From Sialis fuliginosa (lineage: Eukaryota > Arthropoda > Insecta > Megaloptera > Sialidae): a stretch of DNA of 64,000 nt. The notes beneath the pieces were generated by a model that was given only the letters and a program-made list of their open reading frames with translations, was not told the DNA's origin and did not search any database. The stretch spans positions 6,016,501 to 6,080,500 of the forward strand of contig OY540819.1 in NCBI GenBank assembly GCA_961205875.1. Direction: 5' to 3'. A program made the position numbers and the translations under genes. Position 1 is the stretch's first letter. Every line of letters begins with the position of its first letter. This document shows, in pieces, positions 49,828-61,437 of this stretch.

Positions 49828-50094
49828 CATAGGTGTCCAACCTTTTGAACCTCCTGGGCCGCATAGCAGAAATTTTTATTAATTTCATTTACGAAGGGCC
49901 GCAGGCCAGAATATAAAAACTGAGGATCTTTTTTTTTGTCACGCCAATTTGAATTCCTAATTTTATTAAATAAATATTTATTATGAAATAGAGAATTAGA
50001 TAGGAAAAATAAAACTGAAGACCTTTTTTTTTTTTAGTCATACTTATTCTCGAGGACCGCAAGTGGCCCGCGAGCCGCGGGTTGGACAAGCTTG
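49828..50094. mobile_element. hAT-type MITE, CATAGGTGTCCAACC ends
   Basis: 267 bp, left end CATAGGTGTCCAACCTTTTG and right end GGTTGGACAAGCTTG, with perfect 8-bp duplication AACTAAGG (49820-49827, 50095-50102). Same family as 25207-25900. Confidence 0.9.
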
Positions 50095-51035
50095 AACTAA
50101 GGGACCGATGAGCGTAGATAAAGAATATGTTACATGTCTTCATAACAAAATTTATTAAAACATTTTACTTCCTCGCCAATATCCGAAGGATAAGGGAGCT
50201 AAGTGATAATTTTTCAAAAAAAAAATTCACTAAACTTGTGTATATTTATAATGATAGTGTTATCAATATGAATAAACATACAAACTAAAAAATAGATATT
50301 GAAAAGCCATATTATTATGTGTACTTTGTTTTCAATAAATTATTTATAAAAAATTAGCGATCAACGTCAAATTATTGAATACATGTTTGATACAACATTC
50401 AACACATCAAAGTACGGATTTCTATAAATCATTTACGTGTTGATAACATATGATTATTTAATGAGTTGAAATGTCAGTTTTTATAGCGATTTTAACACTG
50501 AAAGTTGAATAATTATTTCGTTTGAATCAAGGCTCTCTTCTTCTTACTCTTTTTTATACAAAAAGAACAAGTATTTGATATTTAATACCAGAGTTTCATA
50601 ACAAATTAAATAATTATATGTGAACATTCCAGTAGCGCACATAAATTTTTTTTTAAGAAAATATTTTTAAGTAAATGTATGTTATTGTTATTAATAAATA
50701 TATTAACTATTTAAGCGTGTATGCATGTTCCAAATAATTATACAAATGAACAAATAATTAATTTAAATTAAATTTTTTCTTAAAAACCGTAAACACGTAA
50801 TGTATGAGTTAATTTTGTATTTACAGTGTATCAAACACAAAGCCCTAGTTGTGTATATATGTGTATGTGCGAGAGTGTACCCATCAAATTCTAAATCTGT
50901 CAACGTTGCATATCATTTTGCGCAATATAGCAATATATCGAACACATATAACAACTATACATTCCAGCGGCGTTCGTTTAAAATATTCTCAATCAATTAA
51001 ATTTCGTTAAGCACAGCATATCCTTAGTTTCTTTT

Positions 51036-51858
51036 GCTTCCTCGCAATATCGAAGATACGAGAAGCTATGTGATCGTTTCAGATTGAGATAAAAAAAAAG
51101 TTCTCCAATTTCAAAATTTTAAATTTATTTATCCGTTTCACGTCAAGACAAACACTTTTCGTTCCGTGTCTGTCTGTCTGTCCGTCCGTCCGTCCGTCCG
51201 TCCGTCCGTCCGTCTGTCCCCTGAATCCTTGTCACACGCATAACTCATGAACCACTGAACCGATATTATTGAAACTTGGTCGGATGGTTGGGTTTGGTTT
51301 GAGGACGGTCCCATTTCAAAATCATTAAAATCGTGTGTAAGGGGGAGGGGTGACACCCCAAAATATTTATTTTTTCAAGATATCTTAAGAACGACACGTT
51401 ACGAGAAAATTTTATAGAATATTTTTTGTAGAGAATTAAATTTCCTATAATATGGGTCTACTACGTTTGTTGTAAAATATTCTCTTACAAAGATTTATCT
51501 AAATTAATTTTAAAAATTCGTGTTTTGTTTTTCTAAATTGATATTTGATTGGATATATTAAGTGTCATTTTGACGTTTTAAATGTCACTTTGGCGTTTTA
51601 AATGTCACTTTGACGTTTTAAATGTCATTTTGACATTTGCATAAATTTAGATTTAGATTGAAATTGTCAAAAAATTAAAAATATATGAAAAAATATTCAG
51701 ATGCGTTTTAAGAAAAAATTCGAACTAAGATTTTTTAGTAAAATTTGTATAAAAATTAAATGGTTAACCAATGCCAGGCAATTTATCTGAACACTATCGG
51801 TTTTAGTGAATTTAGCACGAGGAAGCACTGTGCATTTACTTGGCAGATGTTTTTTTTT
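51036..51858. repeat. Left arm of a 4.4-kb-spaced inverted repeat
   Basis: Reverse complement of 56254-57031, from 'gcttcctcgcaatatcgaag' through a (GTCC)n tract (51166-51219) to 'acttggcagatg'. It includes four ~18-bp tandem units 'tgtcactttgacgttttaaa'-like (about 51560-51640). Confidence 0.85.
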
Positions 51859-51997
51859 ACCAGTTTTGTCAGTCAAATAATTCTCAAGAACTCATGTTAC
51901 TAACAAGTAACTCTTTATTTAATCAATTTCATTACCAAAGTCCGCAAATATAGTTTGTTTTTTAAATTATAGCCTTTTATTTTGTTTATGTTTTTTC

Positions 51998-52692
51998 TCC
52001 AGTAATGGATAAAGAAAAACCAGTAATGAACACACAGTGATGGACACTTACTAATGATTACAAAATAGTACGAGCAGGGCCGGATTAAGAAAGCGCGGGG
52101 CCCGTAGCAAATGTTATAAAGAGGCCTTTGGCATTGGCGTCGGGGAGGGGGGGGGGGGGGTTAAACTCTGGGTATCTACGATTGAAAAAATTTCTATATG
52201 GACTGGATAATGAGAAATAATGGAAAATATAATGTACATTAAAAACTGAAGACCTTTTTTTTTTTTTTAGTCGTGTTACTCATTTTTTGTTTCCCTTTTT
52301 TTTAATATACTATATTAAACTAAAACAATCAAATATTTTTCCGGAAAGTCGCGGGGCCCGTAGCATTTGCTACTCCTGCTACGTTGTTAATCCGGCCCTG
52401 AGTACGAGTACGACACAAAAGATATAAAATAAAGAATCGTCAAATTTGAAACAATGTAAAGCAGTTGTTATGATATTATAAATAATTAATAAATAAATTA
52501 TACTAATAATTAGTATAAATGTCCACCATTTTGACACCCAATTGTCATCAAATCACGCTGTAAGACAGTTAAATAGATTAATATTCAGAAATGGTAGTGA
52601 TCAAATATCAACAAATATTTCTAATTCAGTACATTTAATTAAAAAATATTCATTACTGAGGTCATATCCAAGATTGGTGCCAGTACCTTATA
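51998..52692. mobile_element. Partial mariner-like repeat interrupted by a hAT MITE
   Basis: Matches the right half of the 29406 element ('ccagtaatggataaag', ending at TGCCAGTACCTTA). It is split by the nested hAT element at 52075-52400. Confidence 0.75.
52075..52400. mobile_element. Nested hAT-type MITE, CAGGGCCGGATTAA ends
   Basis: 326 bp, left end CAGGGCCGGATTAAG and right end GTTAATCCGGCCCTG, with perfect 8-bp duplication AGTACGAG (52067-52074, 52401-52408). A 14-nt G run lies at 52147-52160. Confidence 0.92.
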
Positions 52693-52783
52693 CATTTTCC
52701 ATATTCTTATACCTACTCAATTTATTATAATTCATTTTATGAATTTACCCTCTTTATAGTTAAAATTTACCTACATATTAAAA

Positions 52784-52933
52784 TTAAATACGCACGTCAC
52801 TGATATTCTCGTATGTGTAACCAGCATGATATGATTTCGACAGCCCATCATCGCTGGTAGTTTGTTGTTGGTACGCGATGCTCCCTGACACTAAATCATA
52901 GAAACAGTTGGTTGGCCTCCTCATGTATGCACA
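52784..52933 (-). CDS. Candidate terminal exon of an unrecognised minus-strand gene
   Basis: 49 codons plus stop in a GC-richer patch: CAYMRRPTNCFYDLVSG, then QQQTTSDDGLSKSYHAGYTY and ENISDVRI. Upstream is an AATGCAG acceptor. Residue use is protein-like, with Tyr-based motifs (YTYENI) as in cytoplasmic tails. The phase-0 start fits the exon at 54363-54484. Family not recognised; the acceptor's pyrimidine tract is weak. Confidence 0.45.
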   Translation of the reverse strand, partial: CAYMRRPTNCFYDLVSGSIAYQQQTTSDDGLSKSYHAGYTYENISDVRI

Positions 52934-53472
52934 CTGCATTGCTATAAATGTCTATATGTTTGAGACACTATGTACATGTATGTATATACTATGCATACAT
53001 ATGTACATATACATTCAGTATTGTTATCTTACCAGGGCTGTGTAAATTAATCAATTAGTGCAGTTGCATTGATTAGATGCAATCGTATTTGATTTAAGGA
53101 TGCGTGGTTTACACTAATTATCTGTTAATGATCGGTTTAATTAGTTAGTATGTACGTATAGTTTATTCGTTCTTTTAAAGCAGCGTCTCTTAACTTTTTT
53201 TGGAGGACATGTGTATCAATGTTACAGAATCCTTTTAAAAATACGAAGACTGTAAGTATGTATGCCCACGTAATTTTTTTCTATAGGATAAGGACAATTT
53301 CTGCAGCCATTAATCTCAGGGATTTATTTTAGAAAAATACATTACCCTTTTAAATAGTTTAAGTTATATTTTAATAAAAAAATAGAATGCATATAATGTT
53401 CACCTAACTGTTATTCATTTTAATCAATTATGAATAAAAATTAGGAAATTAATTCAAGTTATTCTATTTATT

Positions 53473-53579
53473 AACTTCCCAACTGGAAGTTATTGTAATC
53501 GGACCGAAAATAAAAATAGAAAATTTCAACATAATTGTTTGTTTTAAGGTCACTATAGTATATTTACACTATTTTCAGA

Positions 53580-53624
<45 letters not shown>

Positions 53625-54206
53625 TGTGTGTGTGCGTACGTATGTGCGTGTCATTTTTTACGTTCACGAAATCTCGTAAATAAAAAATGCTATTGACTTC
53701 GTTGAGGTGCCAATCAAAGCGTCTCGAAGTTATTATAATCTTAAAGAAAGGATTTTTCGAAATTCAACCCCTAAGGGGGTAAAAAGGGGTGTAAAGTTTT
53801 TTTTTGGTCGGATTTACTTGAAACTTAGCATAAATATTCTACAATATAAATAATGAAAAATGTATTTCAGTATTTTTTTGTTATACGTGCCTAAACAGCC
53901 ATAGAAACCCACCCTCAAAATTTGAATTTTAAATATTAATAAATAAGTTTATAATTCATGTTGCCTTGGAAACAAATGTAATTAATTTTAAATTGTCAGA
54001 TTAGTTATAATAAAAACAAATGCAATATAATTTAAATTGTCAAATTAGTTATTCTAAAAATGTGTGTTATATTATTAACATTAGGATATTAGAAAACTAA
54101 TATTCATAAGGTGAGTTTTATTTCTGACCAATTCCATTAAATAATACGGAAACAATAAATAATCAGTATTCAAGTCGTATTTATAATCATACCGTGTTGG
54201 GAAGTT
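53473..54206. mobile_element. Candidate MITE, AACTTCCCAAC ends
   Basis: Between AACTTCCCAAC and GTTGGGAAGTT. Contains a ~50-bp (GT)n run (53582-53634) and 'ttcaacccctaagggggtaa', which matches in reverse a module inside the Transib-like element (near 9310-9345). No clear target duplication. Confidence 0.45.
53582..53634. repeat. (GT)n microsatellite
   Basis: About 26 GT units with two interruptions. Confidence 0.95.
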
Positions 54207-54362
54207 GATTGTGTGGACCTAAAGGGTTTCACCTCACCCCAAGCTTGTTCTTCTTAACGACTCTCAACATAGTACACTACGTTGGAAATTAAAAAAAACA
54301 CCTAATATTTGTTATTGGAACCTCAACCCATCGTACCAACATCGATAATATGCTCGTTTTAC

Positions 54363-54484
54363 ATTGCGCTGGTTAGCCAGTTGTGCTTCCCAAACCATAA
54401 CATGATGCAGATCTGAACTCACGGTCATACGGTTTGCCATATCATTGTAGCGTGTATGCAAACGTAATATGGTATTGAATATGC
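54363..54484 (-). CDS. Candidate internal exon of the same minus-strand gene
   Basis: Acceptor TTGTGTAG at 54485. The frame encodes IFNTILRLHTRYNDMANRMT, then VSSDLHHVMVWEAQLANQRN. Two phase-0 donors are possible: CC|GTGAGT (exon end 54423, stronger) or AAT|GTAAAA (54363). Either joins in frame to CAYMRRP at 52933; unspliced, the frame stops at 54312. Family unknown. Confidence 0.4.
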
Positions 54485-55260
54485 CTACACAATTTCATCG
54501 GCATATTATGTACGAACATAGATACATATGGCCAGTTTGTACAGGGGTATATTTAGATAGTATTTTTTTATTTGTTTTGTAGGCCATCGGGTTAATTTAA
54601 TTAATTAGTGCTTGAGGTTTATTATATTATTTACAGTAATGTAATACCTACATTATTTCTATTTGTTTTATATGTTATGTATAATCTGTGACGTTTTAAA
54701 GTTTAGAGGAAATCAAGTATATTTTAAAGCATGACCCAAAATGTGGTGCATGTATTCTTTTAACTTTTTCATTAGAAAATTTTTATTTTATTTTATCCAA
54801 AATTGTACAATTTACGAAAATGTTTTAATACTTTCCTCTTCATTCTAATTATTTTTGACAAAACTGGGTATTTCGGTAAAATATCTATATGGGTGTACGC
54901 TTAATAAATACTATTTGAGTTAAATGATTTAATAATTTTTTATATATCTTTTTAATGGCCATAAAATTTATAATTTTTAATTTTCTGACTGGCCACTTTC
55001 AGATAGTGTGAAAAATGTCATCAACTTGAAATAAAACTACTTGCCAAAGCTTATGCATGAAAAATTTCATGCCGGAAATAACTCCATTTTCTTCCTTCGT
55101 GTGTAGAACTACCCATATATTAAAAGATCAAAAAAAAAGTGCTAGTCTAGTTACTAAAATACTTCGGTCCACCTCTGTACATAAACATTGATATTTAAAG
55201 GGCTGAGAGCAAATGCTCTTTATCTAACAAACATTTTTCATACCAACTCCAACTGTGTGG

Positions 55261-55530
55261 CTATAATTTCAATACACACAAACAGAAATGTACACGCATG
55301 TACAAATATGGTGAAACTAACGTATTATCATAGAGCAGAAAGCAGCAGTTCTTGGAATACGTGACAAGCTCCATGTTTCTTGAAGTATCAATGTAATAAA
55401 TTTGTTTATTAATGGGCCTGGTAATGAGGTATCTAACTGCCGTGTATTCGTCAAAAGATATAGCGTGGTACAAATATGGTGATAACGGTAACAAAAAAGT
55501 TAATATTAAATTCTGCAGATTTGACGTCAT
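55261..55530 (-). CDS. Hypothetical 89-aa frame with hydrophobic N-terminus
   Basis: Starts MTSNLQNLILTFLLPLSPYL (signal-peptide-like), then FDEYTAVRYLITRPINKQI. A GTTAGT donor after LLYDNT (about 55323) would truncate it. A TGACGTCA palindrome sits at the ATG. It could be a 5' exon of the gene above, but the phase does not fit the 54484 exon directly, so it is not joined. Confidence 0.25.
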   Translation of the reverse strand: MTSNLQNLILTFLLPLSPYLYHAISFDEYTAVRYLITRPINKQIYYIDTSRNMELVTYSKNCCFLLYDNTLVSPYLYMRVHFCLCVLKL

Positions 55531-55814
55531 GTGTCTTATTTATGTTGCAGTGGAAGGTTAGAAATGTTGCGAAAAGATTATTTTATCTTTTTGTAAATAA
55601 TTGGACAGCGATCCAAAAATGCGTAGTTATGTTTACTTAGGTAAAATAATTAATTAGAATAATTTTCTATAATTTGGAATCCTGATTGAAAATTGCGTAT
55701 TGTTAATAATTATATCTCGTTTTTCTAAATATTCAATGAATCAATGTTTTTACCATTTCGAGCGTCAGGATTTATTTTATTTTGTACTTGGACAATATAA
55801 TGTTGAGTAGCTTT

Positions 55815-56181
55815 CTCCAGTAATGGATAAAGTAAAACCAGTAATGAGAACGCAGTGATGGACACTTCCTAATGATTACAAAATGATAAGTACTATGACA
55901 CAAAGATATAAATCGTTAAATTTGAATCAATGTAAAGCAGTTGCTATGATAATATAATAATTAATAAATAAATTATACTAATAATTAGTTTAAATGTCCA
56001 CCATTTTGACACCTATTAGCGGATTGTCACCAAATCACGCTGTAAGACAGTTAAATGTATATAGATTAATATTCAGAAATGGTAGTTATCAACTATCAAC
56101 AAATATTTCTAATTCAGTACATTTAATTAAAAAATAACTATTACTGGGGTCATATCCAAGACTGGTGCCAGTACCTTATTT
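55815..56181. mobile_element. Partial mariner-like repeat, third copy
   Basis: Same right-half segment as 51998-52692 in direct orientation, uninterrupted, ending GACTGGTGCCAGTACCTTA. Confidence 0.8.
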
Positions 56182-56253
56182 AGACAACTTCATTAATTTT
56201 AGAGACTTGCATATGTTAGTTACATCAATATCAAATTGGTCTTTGTAATTATT

Positions 56254-57031
56254 AAAAAAACATCTGCCAAGTAAATACACAGTGTTTCCTCGTGCTAAAT
56301 TCACTAAAACCGATAGTGTTCAGATAAATTGCCTGGCATTGGTTAACCATTTAATTTTTATACAAATTTTACTAAAAAATCTTAGTTCGAAATTTTTCTT
56401 AAAGTGCACCTGAATATTTTTTCATATATTTTTAATTTTTTGACATTTTCAATCTAAATCTTTTATGCAAATGTCAAAATGACATTTAAAACGTCAAAGT
56501 GACATTTAAAACGCCAAAATGACATTTAAAACGCCAAAATGACATTTAATATATCCAATAAAATATCGATTTAGAAAAACAAAACACGAATATTTAAAAT
56601 AAATTGAGATAAATCTTTGTAAGGGAATATTTTACAACAAACGTAGTAAACCCATATTATAGGAAATTTAATGCTCTACAAAAAATTTTCTATAAAATTT
56701 TCTCGTAACATGTGTCGTTCTTGAGATATCTTGAAAAAATAAATATTTTGGGGTGTCACTCCTTCCCCTTACACACGATTTTGATGATTTTGAAATGGAA
56801 CCGTCCTCAAACCAAACCCAACCATCCGACTAAGTTTCAATAATATCGGTTCAGTGGTTCATGAGTTATGCGTGTGACAAGGATTCAGGGGACAAACGGA
56901 CGGACGGACGGACACACGGACACACGGACAGACAGACAATTTAAAATTTTGAAATTGGAGAACTTTTTTTTTGTCTCAATCTGAAACGATCACATAGCTT
57001 CTCGTATCTTCGATATTGCGAGGAAGCAAAA
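56254..57031. repeat. Right arm of the inverted repeat
   Basis: Inverted copy of 51036-51858 with a shorter (GGAC)n tract, so the arms diverge mainly in microsatellite length. A more diverged third start ('cttcctcgccaatatc') lies near 50168. Confidence 0.85.
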
Positions 57032-57126
57032 AAACATACTTATCGGCTAATCTGAATATAAGAAACAACAGTAGAATAGTTAGGAATGTGTTTAGGTTAA
57101 GTAGTAGTCGAGCTTTGACCTTGCAG

Positions 57127-57188
57127 ACATGCGCACTCTTGCTCATCCTGAACATGATCAAACAGATACATTACACAAGTACCGACAG
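57127..57188 (+). CDS. Candidate 62-nt micro-exon
   Basis: Flanked by TTTGACCTTGCAG and a CGACAG|GTATTC donor. It encodes MRTLAHPEHDQTDTLHKYRQ in one frame. An opposite-strand splice reading (GTTCAG|GATGAGC...TGCAAG|GTCAAAG) is also possible, so the strand is uncertain. Confidence 0.25.
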
Positions 57189-57775
57189 GTATTCGCTTGT
57201 TCGTACGTAATTTATTCTCTGTTATTAGTTTTGCATTGCTGGCAAATATTTGCACGTGATAGAATAACTGTTGTATGTAAATGTGTGATTTTTTGTGGTC
57301 GTTGTTGTTGTTATTGGGGGTAGTTTTCAGTTGGGGTAGATTTTTACGATTTTTTCCTCGTTTTTGGAAAATGTGTAAATTTACATTTTAGTTCCCTTGA
57401 CTATTATGCGCATATTTAATGTTGGCTCGTGCTGCTATTTTTTATGACTTCAATAAATTTCTTTAACATTTTGTTTATTTCGATGTATTTATTTATCAAC
57501 ACCTTTGAGCCTTTCGTGGTGATATTGAAGTAATTATTTACTTCTGGGAATATGTGGTATTGCAATAACCGTCTTGTTGCTATCGCAGAGGAGATCTTCA
57601 AGATTTTTTAAAATGAATAATCTGAGATGAAATGAAGGTCGAATGACAGTTATTTACATATTTATATAGTATTTACTGGCAAATAAATGAAAAATAGATC
57701 ATTTATGTTTTTTAAACAGCAGTGTGCTATACATTCAAGTACTTTATTGTAAAATTTCAAATAAAAACAAAATAA

Positions 57776-58089
57776 CGTCCGGTATTATAAAAGAGCTAGC
57801 AAATTTGCTAGCTAGCAAGTAATTTCAAATGGAGTATTAATTCTGTAATAGTATCTATGGATTAGCTATGAAATTTAGAGCAGTGATTCTTCAACTTATT
57901 GTAACAAAGTTGGCGACTCTGACCGTACAAAATAATTTTCACAATATCGTCACTGTTTTAATACCGTTAGTGTTTACATACCACGCATGCACGAAAATTG
58001 TCAAACACTTCATGAAACTAAAGGAGAACTGTCAGATAGCTTGAAAACCTCATTTGAAAGTTGCTAGCTAGCAAATATAATACCGGGCA
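57776..58089. mobile_element. Harbinger-like MITE 'TGTCCGGTATTATAAA', copy 2
   Basis: 314 bp, ends CGTCCGGTATTATAAAAGAG and AATATAATACCGGGCA. It follows TAA, with TAT on the right (mutated target). It retains a 58-codon frame from 57868 starting MKFRAVILQLIVTKLATLTV and ending LKENCQIA. Confidence 0.75.
57868..58044 (+). CDS. Small hydrophobic frame inside the Harbinger-like MITE (copy 2)
   Basis: 58 codons beginning MKFRAVILQLIV and ending in LKENCQIA then TGA, with the core NNFHNIVTVLIPLVFTYHA. It aligns without gaps to the frames at 23564 and 60696. Confidence 0.3.
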   Translation: MKFRAVILQLIVTKLATLTVQNNFHNIVTVLIPLVFTYHACTKIVKHFMKLKENCQIA

Positions 58090-59056
58090 TATGTCTCCCT
58101 GTTTGTTCCAACAACTCGAAAACTACTGAACCGATTTTGATGGGACTTTCATTCTTCGAATGAATATATTTATAATAATCGATGTTAAATTATAATAAAT
58201 AAATCCATTTTAAAGAACTTGAACGATTGATATTTTTCGTCAAGCACGTATTAAGAAAAACTACAATCGAAGATTTTATTTCAGGCCATAGGTATCTTCT
58301 AGTAAGGATACATAAAATAAAGTAAATATAATTATAGAATATATGTGCATACTAGAATATACTATAGAATTCGAAAATCATTTTTTTATAAAAATTATTA
58401 TTATTATTATTATACCGGACATAAGTAATTTTGGTGTCTGTCTGGTCGACTTCAATTGGATACTCCGGGCTCTTGGCTTACACAAATGATAAACATTTAT
58501 TATCAATATAAAACTGTCGATATTCATTATCAAATGACTTAGCAATTATCATCATAATACATTCGATATATTGAAAATAAATTATAATGATCGTGAGTTG
58601 GGTGATACGCATATATAATCTTTACACATACGCCACTGCAGCCCGGTTATTCACAATATATAGCAAAACGAACAAAACATCAAAAGAACTAAAGAAGAAG
58701 ATCTTGTGAGATTCTGTAGCATCTCGACATTGTTGGTGTCACGTGGTCGGCTAGTGTTGTTTTGTCGTCTTGCATACTGTAGTACTGCATTACTTCTTGC
58801 TGCTCATCCTTGCCCCCTGTGAACTCATACATGGCGATGAATGTTCAAATGCTTGAGCACAAGTTCAACGGCCCTTGACACCACCGCGCTGAGGCCACTT
58901 TACACGATTATAGTAAACGATCACAATAATTATGTATGTGGTGTTGTATTGATTTTTGGAGGACCTGAAATGTGAGACATACATGATTTAAGTGATGTTA
59001 TCTTGATTTTTAGTTGATATGTATTTAGAGGTTTTAGTCGCCAATATGATTAACAA
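58090..59056. other. Intergenic DNA with RTE-like scrap and a coding-like patch
   Basis: 58110-58160 is an RTE-like phrase ('ctgaaccgattttgatggga'). A solo right end TATACCGGACA|TAA of the Harbinger-like family lies at 58414-58424. On the minus strand, 58832-58689 is a 47-codon frame (MYEFTGGKDEQQEVMQYYSM...) with a GTGACA donor option after TTLADH, in a GC-richer patch. Too short to call a gene. Confidence 0.3.
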
Positions 59057-59059
59057 TAA

Positions 59060-59565
59060 GGCGGTTATTACACTATCAAAGAAATATGATAAAATTTCTT
59101 TGATCAAAGAAATATGACAGTGTAATAAGTCAACTTTTATCATATTTATCTTCATAATATTTATATGATCATAGTTAATGACAGTCTCTTATATTTGATC
59201 TAAGTTTTTTGACGTCAAAAACAAAATGGCGACTACCAAGTTATCACTGACAGTTACAGTTATATAATTATTAATATATGAATATCAACAAAATCCAATA
59301 ATATATGATAATCTTCTTATTGATTATAAAAACCACAATACACGGTTGTAAATTCAAACCTCGATCGTGTCAATTGACGAACATCCACGCACTGATAATC
59401 AAAATGCACCAAAAAAGAAGAAAATATCCCTAGATAATATTGATAAAATATTATCAAATATTTTATGTAGTGTAATAGAACAAAATCTCATATTTTATCA
59501 AAGAAATATGATCAAATCTTTGTCAAAGATCTTTGAAATATTTATTTGATAGTGTAATAGCCGCC
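59060..59565. mobile_element. PIF/Harbinger-type MITE, GGCGGTTATTACACTATCAA ends
   Basis: 506 bp, left end GGCGGTTATTACACTATCAA, right end TTGATAGTGTAATAGCCGCC, with TAA duplications (59057-59059, 59566-59568). Subterminal 'tcaaagaaatatgat' occurs repeatedly in both orientations. No transposase. Confidence 0.9.
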
Positions 59566-60037
59566 TAAGTCAAATATAATGCCGTGTTTATATCAGAAAG
59601 ACAAAACAGTATCACTGTGTTTGTTTGACAAAATTTCAACAAACCCAATACATTTTTAAATGCGAAATGTTTTAAAAACACCGTTTTGTCTTTTTGAAAC
59701 AGGTAGCTTAATATTTTATAAAACGAGGCCGTTTTATTTTTATTACAGTTTCAAGTACTACAATTTTTTACACACAACGAAACCGAGAGTTCTGTTTCAT
59801 TTCTTTTCAATCTTTTGTAAAACCCTAATACTAGATAACTGTCAGTTTTTAAGTATTAATTTCTTTAATTATTTTAGAGCTAATGAAAAATTATCTATGA
59901 CAATAGGGTGAAGAGAAAAAAAAGTCATTCAATTATAGACGAAATTTTTTTTTAATTGAGAAGAATTGAAAATAAAACTATTTTCAACAGTATTTGTACT
60001 TTAGTAAGTATATTTTTTTAGATTTGTGCATAATTAA

Positions 60038-60925
60038 TGTCCAATATTATAAAGGAGCCTGCAAATTTGCTAGCTACCAAGCACTTTCAAATGGGTTATT
60101 AATTCTGTTTTAGTGACTGTGTGCAAAGTAGGTACATTTTTAATGATAACACTTTTGAAGTTTTAGTAATTATTTATTTATTAATTGTTATATAAGTCTA
60201 TTGTACGAGATGTATAATGTATTATGTGTAGTAATCAGCGCGAAGGTACTGTAGCAAGATGTTTACTATGTCAGGAGTTGAAACCAAGTGTCTTGTTTTG
60301 AAAAATGAAAGATCCTGTTTTAGAGCAGTTAGAAAAGGATAGTGATAGATATTTAGAGAGGGGGAAAAATTCAGAGCGTACTTAGAACGTTTGGAAAAAC
60401 CCCGGTCGGCATGTTTGAAACCTTAAGCTGTATTGGACCTTTACCGCCGATCTTTATTGGACCTTTACCGTCGATCCTGGGATATCCAAATCGAACGTGT
60501 TTAAAACTAAATGAACAGGCTTAAGAAATTTAAAAGTTTTATAATATTGTAAACAACTTAAGAAATTTGTCGCCTAACTGCACTAAAGTTGTTTCTTAAA
60601 AATAAATGTGTGTATGAAATATTTACATTAAAATTTTGGAAATCTAATATTTTAGCGTGAGAACGTTGCTACACTGTGATAGTATTTATGGATTAGCTAT
60701 GAAATTTAGAGCAGTGATTCTTCAACTATTTGTAACACAGTTGGAGAATCTGACTATACAAAATAATTTTCATAATATCGCCACTGTTTTAATATTGTTG
60801 GTGTTTACATACCACATGTGCGCGAAAATTGTTAAAGACTTCATGAGATTAAAGGAGAACTGTTAGATAGGTTAGAAACCTCATTTGAAAGTGCTTGTTA
60901 ATTAGCAAATTTATAATACCGGACA
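60038..60925. mobile_element. Harbinger-like MITE 'TGTCCGGTATTATAAA', copy 3, with 0.56-kb extra block
   Basis: Ends TGTCCAATATTATAAAGGAG and TTATAATACCGGACA, with TAA duplications (60035-60037, 60926-60928). Relative to copies 1 and 2 it has an extra ~560 bp (about 60112-60680) after 'attaattctgt'. That block contains two tandem 22-bp units (TATTGGACCTTTACCGCCGA) and an AATAAA, either an insertion or original internal sequence. Confidence 0.75.
60657..60866 (+). CDS. Small hydrophobic frame inside the Harbinger-like MITE (copy 3)
   Basis: 69 codons; the conserved part starts at MKFRAVILQLFVTQLENLTI (60699) and ends LKENC. NNFHNIATVLILLVFTYHM matches copies 1 and 2 without indels. Confidence 0.3.
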   Translation: MRTLLHCDSIYGLAMKFRAVILQLFVTQLENLTIQNNFHNIATVLILLVFTYHMCAKIVKDFMRLKENC

Positions 60926-61437
60926 TAAGAGTCTTTCATTATCTTTATAAACATAATAGTACCGGCTAACAACAAATTCAATAACAATATTACAAAAAAA
61001 TCAACCATTCGAAATAAAAACTACATCCTTGATAATAAACTATTATCTAGAAATTCAGAACTTATTAATTTCAAACATTGCATAAACTAAAGAGATTAAT
61101 AAATATTGTAAAACAGAATGCTGTGTAAAAACGTGTAAATTGACCTTTACGTTATACTCACTCACACTCAATTGTCCTCTCCCTTCACATTACACAAACG
61201 GTACAATGGTTATCTCCGTCCCACCCACATGCAGAGCTACTGTTATACATATTTCACAAACCAGCATTTTAATTATACTTGCAATGATTTAATACTATGT
61301 AAAGATACGTTTACTGAAGGCGTTTTTGTTTATAAAATAATTAGTAAGACATGTAAGAAGTACCAAACATAATTGTGTTATTAGTCGATAATTTGTTAAT
61401 CCGCTCCCATTTAGCCAGATTTATTATTGTAAAGGAT

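Noticed and set aside
51138-51356. 72-codon minus-strand frame
   Set aside because: Largely a translation of the (GTCC)n microsatellite and adjoining repeat.
59367-59549. 60-codon plus-strand frame
   Set aside because: Made of the subterminal repeats of the 59060-59565 Harbinger-type MITE.
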